From: Chloroflexi bacterium UBA6077
GTDB taxonomy: Bacteria; Chloroflexota; UBA6077
Length of the DNA stretch: 23,181 nt
Assembly (NCBI GenBank): GCA_002436065.1
Contig: DIXP01000007.1
Coordinates: forward strand, 1-23,181
Direction: 5' to 3'
This document shows, in pieces, positions 8,038 through 15,765 of this stretch. The stretch's first letter is position 1. Each line of letters begins with the position of its first letter. A program made the position numbers and the translations under genes. Below the pieces are notes generated by a model, which worked only from the letters and a program-made list of their open reading frames with translations, did no database searches and was not told where the DNA came from.

Positions 8038-8077
8038 TCCGACGGGTTCCACTCCAGTTTAGAGAGGGGGTATCCTG

Positions 8078-9289
8078 ATGCAGCGAAAGATCCGGGCTGT
8101 CTTCATGCGTGGCGGAACCAGCCGCGGTCTCTTCTTCCGGGAGGAGGACCTCCCCTCTGACCTGGAAGCCCGAGCCAGGATTATCCTGGCTGCCTACGGC
8201 AGCCCGGATCCATACAGCCGACAGATCAACGGCATCGGCGGCGCCACCTCCGTCACGAGCAAGGTCGCCATCATCGGCAAGGGCAGACGGCCCAACACGG
8301 ACGTCAACTACACCTTCGGCCAGGTGGACATCACCAGGCCCCTGGTGGATGCTCGCGGCAATTGCGGCAACCTCTCCGCTGCCGTCGGGCCATTTGCTGT
8401 GGACGAGGGATACGTGACGCCCACCGACCCCACCACCGATGTCGCCTTCCTCAATACCAACACCAACAAGGTGATCGTCGCCCACGTCCCCACTCAAGGC
8501 GGCCAGTTTGACGAGGAGGGAGACTTCTCCATCGCCGGCATCCCGGGGACAGGTTCCAAGATCGCCCTGGACTACCTGGACCCGGGCGGTGCGGTGACCG
8601 GGAAGCTGCTCCCCACCGGCAACGTGCGCGACCTGCTGGACGTCCCCGGCGTGGGCCAGCTGGAGGTCTCCATAGTGGACGCCGCCAATCCCCTGGTGTT
8701 TTGCCGATTCGAGGACTTCGGCCTCACCGGTGAGGAGCATCCCGACGACATCGACTCCAACCCCGATCTGCTCAAGCGGATCGAGGCGGTCCGGGCTGCC
8801 GCGGGTGTGGCCGCGGGGATCGGCAAGACGCCGGAGGAGATGACTGCCAAGATACCCTCGGTGCCCAAGTTCACCTTCGTGACCAGACCCAGGGACTACC
8901 GGCGCATTGACGGTAGAGTCTGCAAGGCCGACAGCGTCGACCTGGTGGCGAAGCAGATTCTGATGGGCAAGGTAGGGAGAGCCTACGCGCTCACCGGCGC
9001 GATATGCACCACTATCGCGGCGGCGATTCCGGGATCGCTGGTGCGGGAGCTTCTCTCCAGCCAGAGCAAGGACAGGGATGCCGTGCGGATAGGCCACCCC
9101 TCGGGCCTGATCGAGATGAGCGGCCGAGTGGAGAAGGTAGAGGGCGGCTGGCGTGCCGGCAGTGTCACCACGCTGCGCACCGCTCGAAGGCTGATGGAAG
9201 GCTACGTTCTAGTACCCGAGAGGATGCTCGCTCCTCACGGGGCCCTGGAGTGCGTCGCTGAGTGGCTAGGAGCCTCCGGAAGCGACTGA
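8078..9289 (+). CDS. PrpF-family protein (4-oxalomesaconate tautomerase / methylitaconate isomerase type)
   Basis: A 403-aa member of the PrpF/DUF453 family, cofactor-free isomerases that shift a double bond in unsaturated di- and tricarboxylates. The N-terminal signature MRGGTSRG lies at residues 10-17. Lys62 (TSKVAI) and Cys96 (GNCGNLS) match in context and spacing the lysine and cysteine considered catalytic in PrpF. Known roles are aconitate isomerisation (PrpF), 4-oxalomesaconate tautomerisation (GalD) and methylitaconate isomerisation in nicotinate fermentation (Mii). No prpC or prpD neighbours are present, arguing against the methylcitrate cycle. With the RraA/aldolase-like gene upstream, a GalD-like or Mii-like role is plausible. 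The ribosome-binding site is GAGAGGGGG. Confidence 0.88.
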   Translation: MQRKIRAVFMRGGTSRGLFFREEDLPSDLEARARIILAAYGSPDPYSRQINGIGGATSVTSKVAIIGKGRRPNTDVNYTFGQVDITRPLVDARGNCGNLSAAVGPFAVDEGYVTPTDPTTDVAFLNTNTNKVIVAHVPTQGGQFDEEGDFSIAGIPGTGSKIALDYLDPGGAVTGKLLPTGNVRDLLDVPGVGQLEVSIVDAANPLVFCRFEDFGLTGEEHPDDIDSNPDLLKRIEAVRAAAGVAAGIGKTPEEMTAKIPSVPKFTFVTRPRDYRRIDGRVCKADSVDLVAKQILMGKVGRAYALTGAICTTIAAAIPGSLVRELLSSQSKDRDAVRIGHPSGLIEMSGRVEKVEGGWRAGSVTTLRTARRLMEGYVLVPERMLAPHGALECVAEWLGASGSD

Positions 9290-9310
9290 GACCGCCTATT
9301 TCTGCGGTCT
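9289..9310 (+). terminator. Hairpin at the stop codon of the prpF-like gene
   Basis: AGACCGC (9289-9295) and GCGGTCT (9304-9310) pair perfectly over 7 bp around an 8-nt pyrimidine-rich loop, starting on the last base of the stop codon. No T-tract follows. It probably marks the 3' end of the catabolic operon. Confidence 0.4.
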
Positions 9311-9347
9311 TGGGCCGGGTAGGGTTTGGGATGTCCCCAGCGGTCCA

Positions 9348-9382
9348 AGCCCTGCTTCGGGGGCCTAGCGCCCGGCAGGGCT
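9348..9382 (+). promoter_or_regulatory. Long hairpin upstream of Mo-hydroxylase copy 1
   Basis: AGCCCTGC (9348-9355) pairs perfectly with GCAGGGCT (9375-9382). A second inner helix, CGGG/CCCG (9358-9361, 9371-9374), gives a two-helix hairpin in the 187-nt gap before the hydroxylase. It could be a second terminator of the upstream operon, or part of a leader if transcription starts earlier. Confidence 0.35.
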
Positions 9383-9410
9383 CTGGTATCCCCAAGAATC
9401 GGCTCCTTCC

Positions 9411-9439
9411 TTTCAACTGAACATGTAATGTCTGTAATG
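9411..9439 (+). promoter_or_regulatory. Weak promoter with 9-bp-period TGTAATG repeats, Mo-hydroxylase copy 1
   Basis: TGTAATG occurs at 9424-9430 and again at 9433-9439. The second copy contains TGTAAT, a 5/6 match to the -10 consensus, but the matching -35 (TTTCAA, 9411) is poor. The 9-bp spacing resembles the TTGTAC/TTGT repeats upstream of modA and hydroxylase copy 3. Confidence 0.3.
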
Positions 9440-9476
9440 CAACTGGTTGATCACTCGACAACGACTGGGAGGAGTC

Positions 9477-12140
9477 ATGAACGAAGTACGTCTCAAGATC
9501 AACGGCCTTCCAAAGCAGGTCGTTGCGGGTCCAGAGATGGTGCTGCTGGACCTGCTCCGCGACAATCTCGGTCTCACGGGCACCAAGCAGTCCTGCGACC
9601 GCAAGGGCCAGTGCGGCTCCTGTACCGTCATCGTCAACGGTCGCGCCGTCAGGTCCTGCCTCTCAAAGGTCGCAGACCTCGATGGGGCTGAGGTCATCTC
9701 CATCGAGGGTCTCGGCACCCCCGATAACCCCCACCTCATCCAGGAGGCTTTCGTCCTCTCAGGGGCCATCCAGTGCGGCTTCTGCACCCCAGGCATGATC
9801 ATGGCCACCAAGGCCCTCCTCGATAAGAACCTCAATCCCTCCAAGGACGAGATCAAACGAGCCCTCCGCGGCAACCTCTGCCGCTGCACCGGCTACGTCA
9901 AGATCATCGACGCCGTGCAACTGGCCGCCCGCTTCCTTCGGGGCGAGTCCACACCAGACCAGGTCCGACCGGACCCCAACGGCCCCGTCATGGGGGTCTC
10001 CCACCCTCGCCCTTCATCCATGCTCAAGGCCTGCGGTGTCGCCGACTTCTCCGCAGATATCATGATCCCAGGATCCCTCGAGGTCGCCGCCGTCCGTAGC
10101 CCTCACCCCCACGCCATCATCAAGGGCATCGACTCATCGGCGGCCGAGTCCATGCCAGGGATCCTCGGCGTCATGACGGCCAAGGACATCAAGGGCAGCA
10201 ACCGACTCACCAACCTCATCGCGGATCGACCTCTACTATGCGAGGATAGGGTTCGCAGCATCGGCGATCCGGTGGCTATAGTGGTGGCAGAGACACGGGA
10301 GCAGGCTGTGGCCGCGGCGGATGCCCTGGTCGTCGACTACGAACTGCTGCCCGCCCTCCTGACATATCAGGAGGCGATGGCCGAGGGGGCCATTCAGATC
10401 CACTCCGACTGGCCGAACCTGTGCTACAAGCAACCGCTCCTCAAAGGCGAGCCCGAGCAGGCATTCGCGGAGTCACCGAATCGAGTCGAGGCCCGATTCA
10501 CTACCCATTGGAACCACCAGGCACCTCTCGAACCGGAGGCGACCGTTGCCTACTGGGAGGGCGAGGGGGAGGATGCCCAACTGGTTGTCATCGGGCGCAG
10601 CATCAATATCCACAAGCATCTCTCAATGCTCCAGGATGCCCTCGGCTGGGAGAACATGCGCTACGAGGAGGCCTTCGTCGGTGGCCAGTTCGGCATCAAG
10701 GCGGAGGTCACCTCCGAAGGCATCGTCGCCGCTGCCGCCCTGCACTTCCAGCGGCCTGTGCGCTACATACCTACCCTGGCCGAATCGATTGTGATGACGC
10801 CAAAACGCCACCCCTTCGACATGCGGGTCAAGCTCGCCTGCGACGCCGAAGCCAGGCTCACCATGCTGGAGATGGACTATTACGTCGACAACGGCGCCTA
10901 CACATCGTCGGGTATCGGCGTGGTCAACCGCGTCATCCGAATGATGGCCGGCTCCTACCACATACCAAACATGAGGGCAGTAGGCCATCTGGTCTATACC
11001 AACAACCCTTACGGCAGTGCCGCCAGGGGAGCCGGACCGCCCCAGCAGCACTTCGCCCTGGAATGCGCCATGAACATGCTGGCCGAGAAGATGGGGATGG
11101 ATCCCTTGGAGTTCAGAAGGCGCAACGCCCTGAAGCCCGGCCTGCAGAAGTCCACTGGTCCAGCGGTGGAAGTGTGGCCCTTCCCCGAGCTGTGCGACGC
11201 CATCAAGCCTCACTACGACCGAGCCATTCAGGACGCGGCCGCCCATAGGACCGGACCTGTCAGGCGGGGAGTGGGGCTGGCTGCTGGTGCTCACGGAGTT
11301 GGCGGATCGGCCGACATCGCCACCGTCGCGGTGGAGTTGGACCCCGACGATGGGGTCACCATATACGCCGCCGTCGCCGATCCAGGCGAGGGCAACGACT
11401 CCATGCTGACCCAGTTGACGGCCGACACCCTGAGCATACCTCTCGGCAAGGTTAGGTTGGTAGTCAGAGACACCGACCACACGACCTCCAGCGGCCCCGC
11501 GGCTGGCAGCCGGATCACCTTCATGATGGGCGGAGCGCTGATGCTCGCCCTGGAACAGTTGAAGGGCGCGATGGCCGAGACGGGCGCCAGCAGCTACCAG
11601 CAACTGAAGGAGGCCGGCCGGCCAACCCGATATGTTGGCACCAAGAAGAACCCTGGTCCGGGAGCTATGGACCCGAAGACCGGCCAGGGGCCGACCTTCC
11701 ACTCCCAGATCCACGCCATCCAGATGGCCGAGGTGGAGGTCAACACCGAGACCGGCGAGGTCAAGGTGCTCAAGATGACCTCTGCGGCCGACGCAGGGAC
11801 GATCATCAATCCGCTCAACGTCGAAGGTCAGCTTGAGGGCGGCATGGACCAGGGGGTCGGATGGACCCTGCGCGAGCAGTTCATCGCCGGGCAGAGCAAA
11901 GACTGGATCACATTCAAGTTCCCGACGATGCGGACAGCCTTCGACATGGAGATAATCCTGAAGGAAACCCCACGGCCGAATGGACCCAAGGGTGCGACGG
12001 GCATCGGTGAGATGACTATGGCTCCTACGGCACCGGCGATCGTCAACGCGATCCACAACGCCTGCGGCATCTGGATCCACGATCTTCCGGCGACGCCGGA
12101 CAAGATCAAGACGGCTCTGGCCAACGGGAAAGCGCAATGA
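9477..12140 (+). CDS. Fused [2Fe-2S]/molybdenum hydroxylase, aldehyde oxidoreductase (Mop) type, copy 1
   Basis: An 887-aa xanthine-oxidase-family enzyme combining two [2Fe-2S] domains with the molybdopterin domain in one chain, as in Desulfovibrio Mop (about 907 aa), without an FAD domain. Cluster ligands are Cys40, 46, 49 and 61 (plant-type domain) and Cys100, 103, 135 and 137 (helical domain). The Mo part carries GGQFG (402-406), RGAGPPQ (517-523) and the catalytic Glu845 (GIGE). It should hydroxylate an aldehyde or N-heterocycle using water, passing electrons to an unidentified acceptor. The ATG at 9477 follows GGGAGGAG; in-frame codons upstream are not supported. The CO dehydrogenase loop motif is absent. 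The first ~730 bp are nearly identical to copies 2 and 3. It directly follows the catabolic block and precedes modABC. Confidence 0.92.
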   Translation: MNEVRLKINGLPKQVVAGPEMVLLDLLRDNLGLTGTKQSCDRKGQCGSCTVIVNGRAVRSCLSKVADLDGAEVISIEGLGTPDNPHLIQEAFVLSGAIQCGFCTPGMIMATKALLDKNLNPSKDEIKRALRGNLCRCTGYVKIIDAVQLAARFLRGESTPDQVRPDPNGPVMGVSHPRPSSMLKACGVADFSADIMIPGSLEVAAVRSPHPHAIIKGIDSSAAESMPGILGVMTAKDIKGSNRLTNLIADRPLLCEDRVRSIGDPVAIVVAETREQAVAAADALVVDYELLPALLTYQEAMAEGAIQIHSDWPNLCYKQPLLKGEPEQAFAESPNRVEARFTTHWNHQAPLEPEATVAYWEGEGEDAQLVVIGRSINIHKHLSMLQDALGWENMRYEEAFVGGQFGIKAEVTSEGIVAAAALHFQRPVRYIPTLAESIVMTPKRHPFDMRVKLACDAEARLTMLEMDYYVDNGAYTSSGIGVVNRVIRMMAGSYHIPNMRAVGHLVYTNNPYGSAARGAGPPQQHFALECAMNMLAEKMGMDPLEFRRRNALKPGLQKSTGPAVEVWPFPELCDAIKPHYDRAIQDAAAHRTGPVRRGVGLAAGAHGVGGSADIATVAVELDPDDGVTIYAAVADPGEGNDSMLTQLTADTLSIPLGKVRLVVRDTDHTTSSGPAAGSRITFMMGGALMLALEQLKGAMAETGASSYQQLKEAGRPTRYVGTKKNPGPGAMDPKTGQGPTFHSQIHAIQMAEVEVNTETGEVKVLKMTSAADAGTIINPLNVEGQLEGGMDQGVGWTLREQFIAGQSKDWITFKFPTMRTAFDMEIILKETPRPNGPKGATGIGEMTMAPTAPAIVNAIHNACGIWIHDLPATPDKIKTALANGKAQ
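9495..10211 (+). repeat. Near-identical paralogue block, unit 1
   Basis: From codon 7 to 10211 the DNA is nearly identical to 15973-16689, with roughly 30 differences counted by eye. It differs by one base (9814, C to A) from the visible part of 22760-23181. Synonymous sites are conserved too. Identity falls abruptly after 10211. Confidence 0.85.
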
Positions 12141-12227
12141 CAGGGTAGGTGGACCGGGGGGCCGTCACGTTTCCGGGAAGCCCTTGAGCCAGCTGATCGT
12201 GACGAACACCCCATACTGGGGAACGCG
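12141..12227. other. Gap after Mo-hydroxylase copy 1
   Basis: Contains 7-bp inverted arms CGTCACG (12163-12169) and CGTGACG (12198-12204) around a 28-nt spacer. This could close a 3'-end structure, but nothing resembling a T-run follows. No gene is seen. Confidence 0.3.
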
Positions 12228-12256
12228 TTGACATTGTACTAATTGTACCGTAACAT
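12228..12256 (+). promoter_or_regulatory. Sigma70-type promoter of modABC
   Basis: Perfect TTGACA (12228-12233), a 17-bp spacer and TAACAT (12251-12256, 4/6). The spacer holds two direct repeats of TTGTAC (12234-12239 and 12243-12248) with a 9-bp period, a likely operator. Transcription would begin near 12263, about 10 nt before the structured leader. Confidence 0.65.
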
Positions 12257-12272
12257 GAAGCACAATTGAATA

Positions 12273-12421
12273 GGATCATCTCCGAGCCTTCCGCCCTAAG
12301 GGTGCCAGCCTATGGGCGCTGGAGGCCGTTCGCCGAAACGGCGGTTCGCGACTACTGTCGCGTTCTCGGGTAGGGGAGGAAACGACCCTGCCTCCGCGTG
12401 CTTGGAAAGGAGATGGGTTCC
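12273..12421 (+). promoter_or_regulatory. Structured leader of modABC, candidate Moco-class riboswitch aptamer
   Basis: A closing stem P1, CATCTCC (12277-12283) with GGAGATG (12409-12415), encloses about 140 nt and may extend by GGA/UCC (12273-12275, 12419-12421). Inside are CCAGC/GCTGG (12305-12309, 12318-12322), CGCCG-AAA-CGGCG (12331-12343), CGCGAC/GTCGCG around TACT (12347-12362), and GGTAGGG/CCCTGCC (12369-12375, 12386-12392) around a loop containing GGAAAC. Size, multistem junction and position before a molybdate transporter match the known Moco RNA motif, and segments such as CTCCGAGCC and TGCCA recall it. I cannot confirm the Rfam consensus from memory. The helices are seen directly; ligand and class are inferred. 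Confidence 0.5.
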
Positions 12422-12428
12422 GCGCCTC

Positions 12429-12478
12429 ACAAGTCGATTCTCTTGCCATCAAGGGAATGTGACTTGTTGTTGGTTGTC
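12429..12478 (+). terminator. Terminator-like hairpin in the modABC leader (possible expression platform)
   Basis: ACAAGTC (12429-12435) pairs with GACTTGT (12461-12467), and ATTCTCTTG (12437-12445) with CAAGGGAAT (12450-12458, one wobble). This gives about 16 bp with a CCAT loop and a small internal loop. A T/G-rich stretch follows (12464-12478). It is the only long hairpin in the window followed by a T-rich run, and lies 8 nt after the putative aptamer, about 120 nt before modA. This suggests transcriptional attenuation. Confidence 0.55.
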
Positions 12479-12596
12479 CGCGCCCACATTCCGCTCCTCC
12501 GCTCCGGATCGCACCTTCAGCAGTAACGGCAGACCTCCGGATAGACTCGCTGGCATACATGGCGGGGCTGGGAGTAGAATGGAGAAGGTAGGAATA

Positions 12597-13565
12597 ATGC
12601 GTGGACTTCGACTCGTCTCTGCCCTAATGCTCTCGGCGCTCATTCTGGCCGGCTGCGCCGGGACCGCTGCGCCTAGCCCAACGGCAACGACGGCAGCCAA
12701 ACCCGCGGCAGCGACCACGGCCCCGGCGGCACTCACATCTCCAGCGGCAACCAAAGCTCCAGCAGCGACCACAGCGTCACCGGCAGCCCCGACCGCGGCA
12801 GCAAAGCCGGCCGCGACCAGCCCCGTCGCGCCAACCGAGGGCAGCAGCTCCAAGGAGTTGATGGTTTTCGCGGCAGCATCTCTGACGGAATCCTTCAACG
12901 AGATGGCAACCGGCTTCTCAGCCAAAGCGGGCGGCGCAAAGGTCACCTACAACTTCGGCGGGTCCAACCAGCTACGGGCCCAGATCGAGCAGGGAGCAAG
13001 GGCGGACGTCTTCGCCTCGGCCAACGAGACCGAGATGAACACCCTGGTGAAAGCAGGTCTTGTGACGGCGACACCCTCCACATTCGCCAAGAACCGGCTG
13101 GTGGTGATAACCCCCAAGGCCAATCCAGGTAAGATCGAGAAGCTCCAGGATCTGGCCAGGGAGGGCCTGAAGATCGTCGCCGCGGGTCCGAATGTCCCTG
13201 TTGGCGGGTACATGCTCCAGATGCTGGATAAGATGAGCACCGATCCGGCCTACGACGCCGGTTTCAAAGAGAAGTTCATGAAGAACGTCATCTCACAGGA
13301 AACCGATGTCAAGCAGGTGGTTGCCAAGGTTCAACTCGGGGAAGGGGATGCCGGTGTGGTTTACAGCACCGATGTGACAACCAAGGTAGCCCCTGATGTG
13401 AGGATGATCGAGGTGCCGGACGCTTACAACGTCATCGCTCAATATCCCATAGCACCGACGAGAGACGCCAAGGAGAAGGAGTTGGGGCAGGCATTTGTCC
13501 AATACCTGCTGTCCAACGATGGGCAGCAGGTGATGAAGAAGTACAACTTCGCGCCCGCACGATAG
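12597..13565 (+). CDS. modA: Molybdate ABC transporter, substrate-binding lipoprotein ModA
   Basis: The extracytoplasmic molybdate (or tungstate) receptor of the ModABC importer. The preferred ATG at 12597 follows GGAGAAGG; an ATG at 12579 would add six residues. A lipoprotein signal ends in LAGC at residues 17-20. Residues 21 to about 80 form an Ala/Pro/Thr linker like that of the TctC-type protein. The binding domain shows family signatures: LMVFAAASLTESFNEMA at its start, FGGSNQLRAQIEQGARADVF with the oxyanion-binding serine and the ADVF segment, VPVGGYMLQML, and GEGDAGVVYSTD near the end. At 322 aa the domain has normal ModA length after the linker. It is followed 11 nt later by modB and preceded by a promoter and leader RNA that probably tune expression to cofactor status. 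Confidence 0.93.
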   Translation: MRGLRLVSALMLSALILAGCAGTAAPSPTATTAAKPAAATTAPAALTSPAATKAPAATTASPAAPTAAAKPAATSPVAPTEGSSSKELMVFAAASLTESFNEMATGFSAKAGGAKVTYNFGGSNQLRAQIEQGARADVFASANETEMNTLVKAGLVTATPSTFAKNRLVVITPKANPGKIEKLQDLAREGLKIVAAGPNVPVGGYMLQMLDKMSTDPAYDAGFKEKFMKNVISQETDVKQVVAKVQLGEGDAGVVYSTDVTTKVAPDVRMIEVPDAYNVIAQYPIAPTRDAKEKELGQAFVQYLLSNDGQQVMKKYNFAPAR

Positions 13566-13576
13566 GGACGAGCGAA

Positions 13577-14407
13577 ATGCTGAGTTCGCCTTTGGCGAAG
13601 ACCGGCCGGCAGAGGGGAACCCCCCGGGGCTTGATTGCCCTGTCGGTGGTCCCCTCGCTCTTCCTGATCGGGCCACTAGTGGCCCTGGCCTGGCGAACCC
13701 TACCCAGCGGGAGGTGGTTGGAGGCCCTGGCGAGTCCCGTCGTCGGCCAGGCCCTGGGACTGAGCCTCACCACCACCCTGGGGAGTCTCGCCCTCGTGAT
13801 CGCGCTTGGAACCCCCATGGCGTATCTGATGGCCCGCTACAACTTCCCCGGCCGGCGGGTCTTGGACACGTTGGTGGACCTGCCCATGGTGCTGCCCCCG
13901 GCCGTTGCCGGCCTCTCGCTGCTGCTGCTGTTTGGCAGAAACGGGCTTCTCGGACCCGTATTGAGCGGTGCTGGGATGGAGGTAGCGTTCAGTACCACCG
14001 CGGTCCTCCTGGCTCAGGCGTTCGTGGCGGGACCATTCTACATCCGCTCGGCGCGGGCGGGATTCGAGTCCGTCGACCCCCAACTGGAGCGCGTCGCGGC
14101 AACCCTGGGCGAGAGCAACACCAGGATCTTCTGGCGGGTCACGATCCCGCTCGCCCTACCCAGCTTGCTGAGTGGCGCCATAATGACCTGGGCCAGGGCT
14201 CTGGGGGAGTTCGGCGCGACCATCATGTTTGCCGGCAACTTTCCAGGGCGCACTCAGACGATGCCGTTGGCGGTCTACATGGCCATGGAGTCGGACCTGT
14301 GGGCGGCGCTCACCCTGGCGATGCTGCTGGTCGTGCTTTCCGTGGCAGCCCTGGTCGTGCTCAGGGCTGCCACGCGTACCTTAGGGGGGCCCATCCATGG
14401 GAATTGA
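13577..14407 (+). CDS. modB: Molybdate ABC transporter permease ModB
   Basis: A 276-aa inner-membrane permease. Hydrophobic segments lie around residues 20-40, 57-85, 103-120, 138-155, 190-222 and 240-263. The cytoplasmic EAA-type coupling loop is ESVDPQLERVAATLGES (164-180) followed by RVTIPLALPSLLSG, which docks on the ATPase. EFGATIMFAGN (211-221) is characteristic of molybdate/sulfate-type permeases. The ATG lies 11 nt after the modA stop codon. The end overlaps the modC start by 11 bp, so the three genes are translationally coupled. The N-terminus up to residue 18 is basic and cytosolic. Confidence 0.92.
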   Translation: MLSSPLAKTGRQRGTPRGLIALSVVPSLFLIGPLVALAWRTLPSGRWLEALASPVVGQALGLSLTTTLGSLALVIALGTPMAYLMARYNFPGRRVLDTLVDLPMVLPPAVAGLSLLLLFGRNGLLGPVLSGAGMEVAFSTTAVLLAQAFVAGPFYIRSARAGFESVDPQLERVAATLGESNTRIFWRVTIPLALPSLLSGAIMTWARALGEFGATIMFAGNFPGRTQTMPLAVYMAMESDLWAALTLAMLLVVLSVAALVVLRAATRTLGGPIHGN

Positions 14408-15572
14408 TATCGACATTCAGAAGCTGCTTCCCGGTTTCACCCTCCGGGTGAGCCTCACATCGAAGGCAGGCATCCTCGTTCTCTTCGGTCCCTCGGGGGC
14501 AGGCAAATCCTTGACCCTGCAGTGTGTCGCCGGCATCGTCCGGCCAGACTCTGGTCGAATCATCGTGACGGGGAATACCCTCTACGACAGCGCCCGTGGC
14601 ATCGACCTGCCGCCCCAGCGACGAAGGATCGGGTATGTTCCCCAGGACTACGCCCTCTTCCCGCACATGACGGTGGCGGATAACATCGCCTTTGGTCTTC
14701 GGACCCACGGCTCATCCTCTCGCCAGCGCGAGGTAGCCTCTCTTATAGAGATGCTCCGTCTAACGGGGTTGGAGAAGCGCCGGCCAAGGGATCTGTCGGG
14801 CGGGCAAAGCCAGCGCGTCGCTCTCGCACGAGCCCTAGCCGTGAAGCCCGATCTACTCCTCCTTGACGAGCCTTTCTCCGCCCTGGACGCGCCCCTCAGG
14901 GACGCGTTGCGCTCCGACCTGGGACAGGTACACCGGGAGTTGCAGACGGGGATCATCTTCGTCACCCACGGGGTTGCGGAGACCCACGTTCTCGCACAGG
15001 AGGTAGCCATCCTGAACGAAGGCAGGGTGCTGCAGATGGGGCCCACGGCCAAGCTGTTTCGGGAACCAGCCACCCTGGAGGTAGCCAGACTGACCGGCGT
15101 TCGAAATGTGCTGGCCGGAGAGGTGGTGGAGAGCGATCGCGGGGAGTGTTGGGTGCAAATCGGTCCTGCTCGACTCCGCAGCGCCATAAAGGATCTGGCC
15201 GTCGGAACGAGAGTGCTCGCCATCATCCGCTCGGAGTACGCCCGCTTCCTAAGAGAAGGAGAGCAGGCCGACGTTCACGAGGAGTGGATTACCGGGTTTG
15301 TCACCGCTATCTCCAATCAGGGACATCTCTACTCCGTCGACGTAGCCCTCGGTAGCCAAGACAACCCGATGCTGAGGGTGCTGGCACCGGTTTGGTGGTG
15401 GGAACGATGGGGACCCAGTCAGGGGGAACGATGCCGTCTGGCAGTCCCTAGCTGTGCTGTACACCTCATCCCAGAGAGCCCGAAGCGCTATCCTGAAGCA
15501 TCGGGCCTTCAGTGCCCACCTCAAATGCAAGAGTCCAGGAGCGCTGAGCCCGTTGCGCTGGGAAAGAGCTGA
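14397..15572 (+). CDS. modC: Molybdate ABC transporter ATP-binding protein ModC
   Basis: The ATPase that powers molybdate uptake. Walker A GPSGAGKS is at residues 31-38, the Q-loop at Gln83 (YVPQDYALFPHMTV), signature LSGGQ at 133-137, Walker B LLLLDE at 153-158 and the H-loop at His191 (VTHG). A TOBE/MOP-like regulatory domain follows from about 225, recognisable at LTGVRNVLAGEV, and ends near VHLIPES. The protein is 391 aa, longer than the usual 350-360. The excess is a C-terminal tail of some 33 residues with no recognised motif, perhaps a late stop codon. The start overlaps modB by 11 bp. No ModE regulator gene is seen nearby. Confidence 0.92.
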   Translation: MGIDIDIQKLLPGFTLRVSLTSKAGILVLFGPSGAGKSLTLQCVAGIVRPDSGRIIVTGNTLYDSARGIDLPPQRRRIGYVPQDYALFPHMTVADNIAFGLRTHGSSSRQREVASLIEMLRLTGLEKRRPRDLSGGQSQRVALARALAVKPDLLLLDEPFSALDAPLRDALRSDLGQVHRELQTGIIFVTHGVAETHVLAQEVAILNEGRVLQMGPTAKLFREPATLEVARLTGVRNVLAGEVVESDRGECWVQIGPARLRSAIKDLAVGTRVLAIIRSEYARFLREGEQADVHEEWITGFVTAISNQGHLYSVDVALGSQDNPMLRVLAPVWWWERWGPSQGERCRLAVPSCAVHLIPESPKRYPEASGLQCPPQMQESRSAEPVALGKS

Positions 15573-15727
15573 GACTCTCCCCACCAGCCGCGCCGGGGGA
15601 TGAATGCTTGCCCCACACCCAGGCGCCGCGCAACCACCGCTGGCAGAGCCATCGAGTGCGTTGACCCTGTCATAACCTCGGACGGTAGCTACCGGCGGCG
15701 GTGACCCTTGCCAGCAGCTTGTCATGA
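15573..15727. other. Gap after modC
   Basis: About 150 bp with no gene. A small interrupted stem (AGAG 15565-15568 with CTCT 15575-15578, flanked by G/C pairs) spans the modC stop codon but is too short to call a terminator. Confidence 0.3.
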
Positions 15728-15756
15728 TTGTACTATTGCATTCGTCACGCTATTCT
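15728..15756 (+). promoter_or_regulatory. Promoter of Mo-hydroxylase copy 2 operon
   Basis: TTGTAC (15728-15733), 17 bp, TATTCT (15751-15756). The -35 is weak. However, the stretch TTGTACTATTGCATTCGTCA aligns at most positions with TTGTTCTACTACATTCATCA at 22651 upstream of copy 3, and its first part with the modA promoter repeats. This supports a shared promoter or operator type. The leader to the ATG at 15955 would be about 190 nt. Confidence 0.45.
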
Positions 15757-15765
15757 CAATCCTAG

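Noticed and set aside
8078..9289. Methylcitrate-cycle PrpF
   Set aside because: No prpB, prpC or acnD neighbours; the family has several other substrates.
10623..12137. 504-codon open frame on the minus strand under Mo-hydroxylase copy 1, and a similar 372-codon one at 17608-18726
   Set aside because: Mirror-frame openness from GC-rich codon usage; the peptides lack family motifs, and the + strand genes are complete and well conserved.
9477..12140. Aerobic CO dehydrogenase large subunit
   Set aside because: The characteristic active-site loop motif AYRCSFR is absent, and the Fe-S domains are fused to the Mo domain as in Mop.
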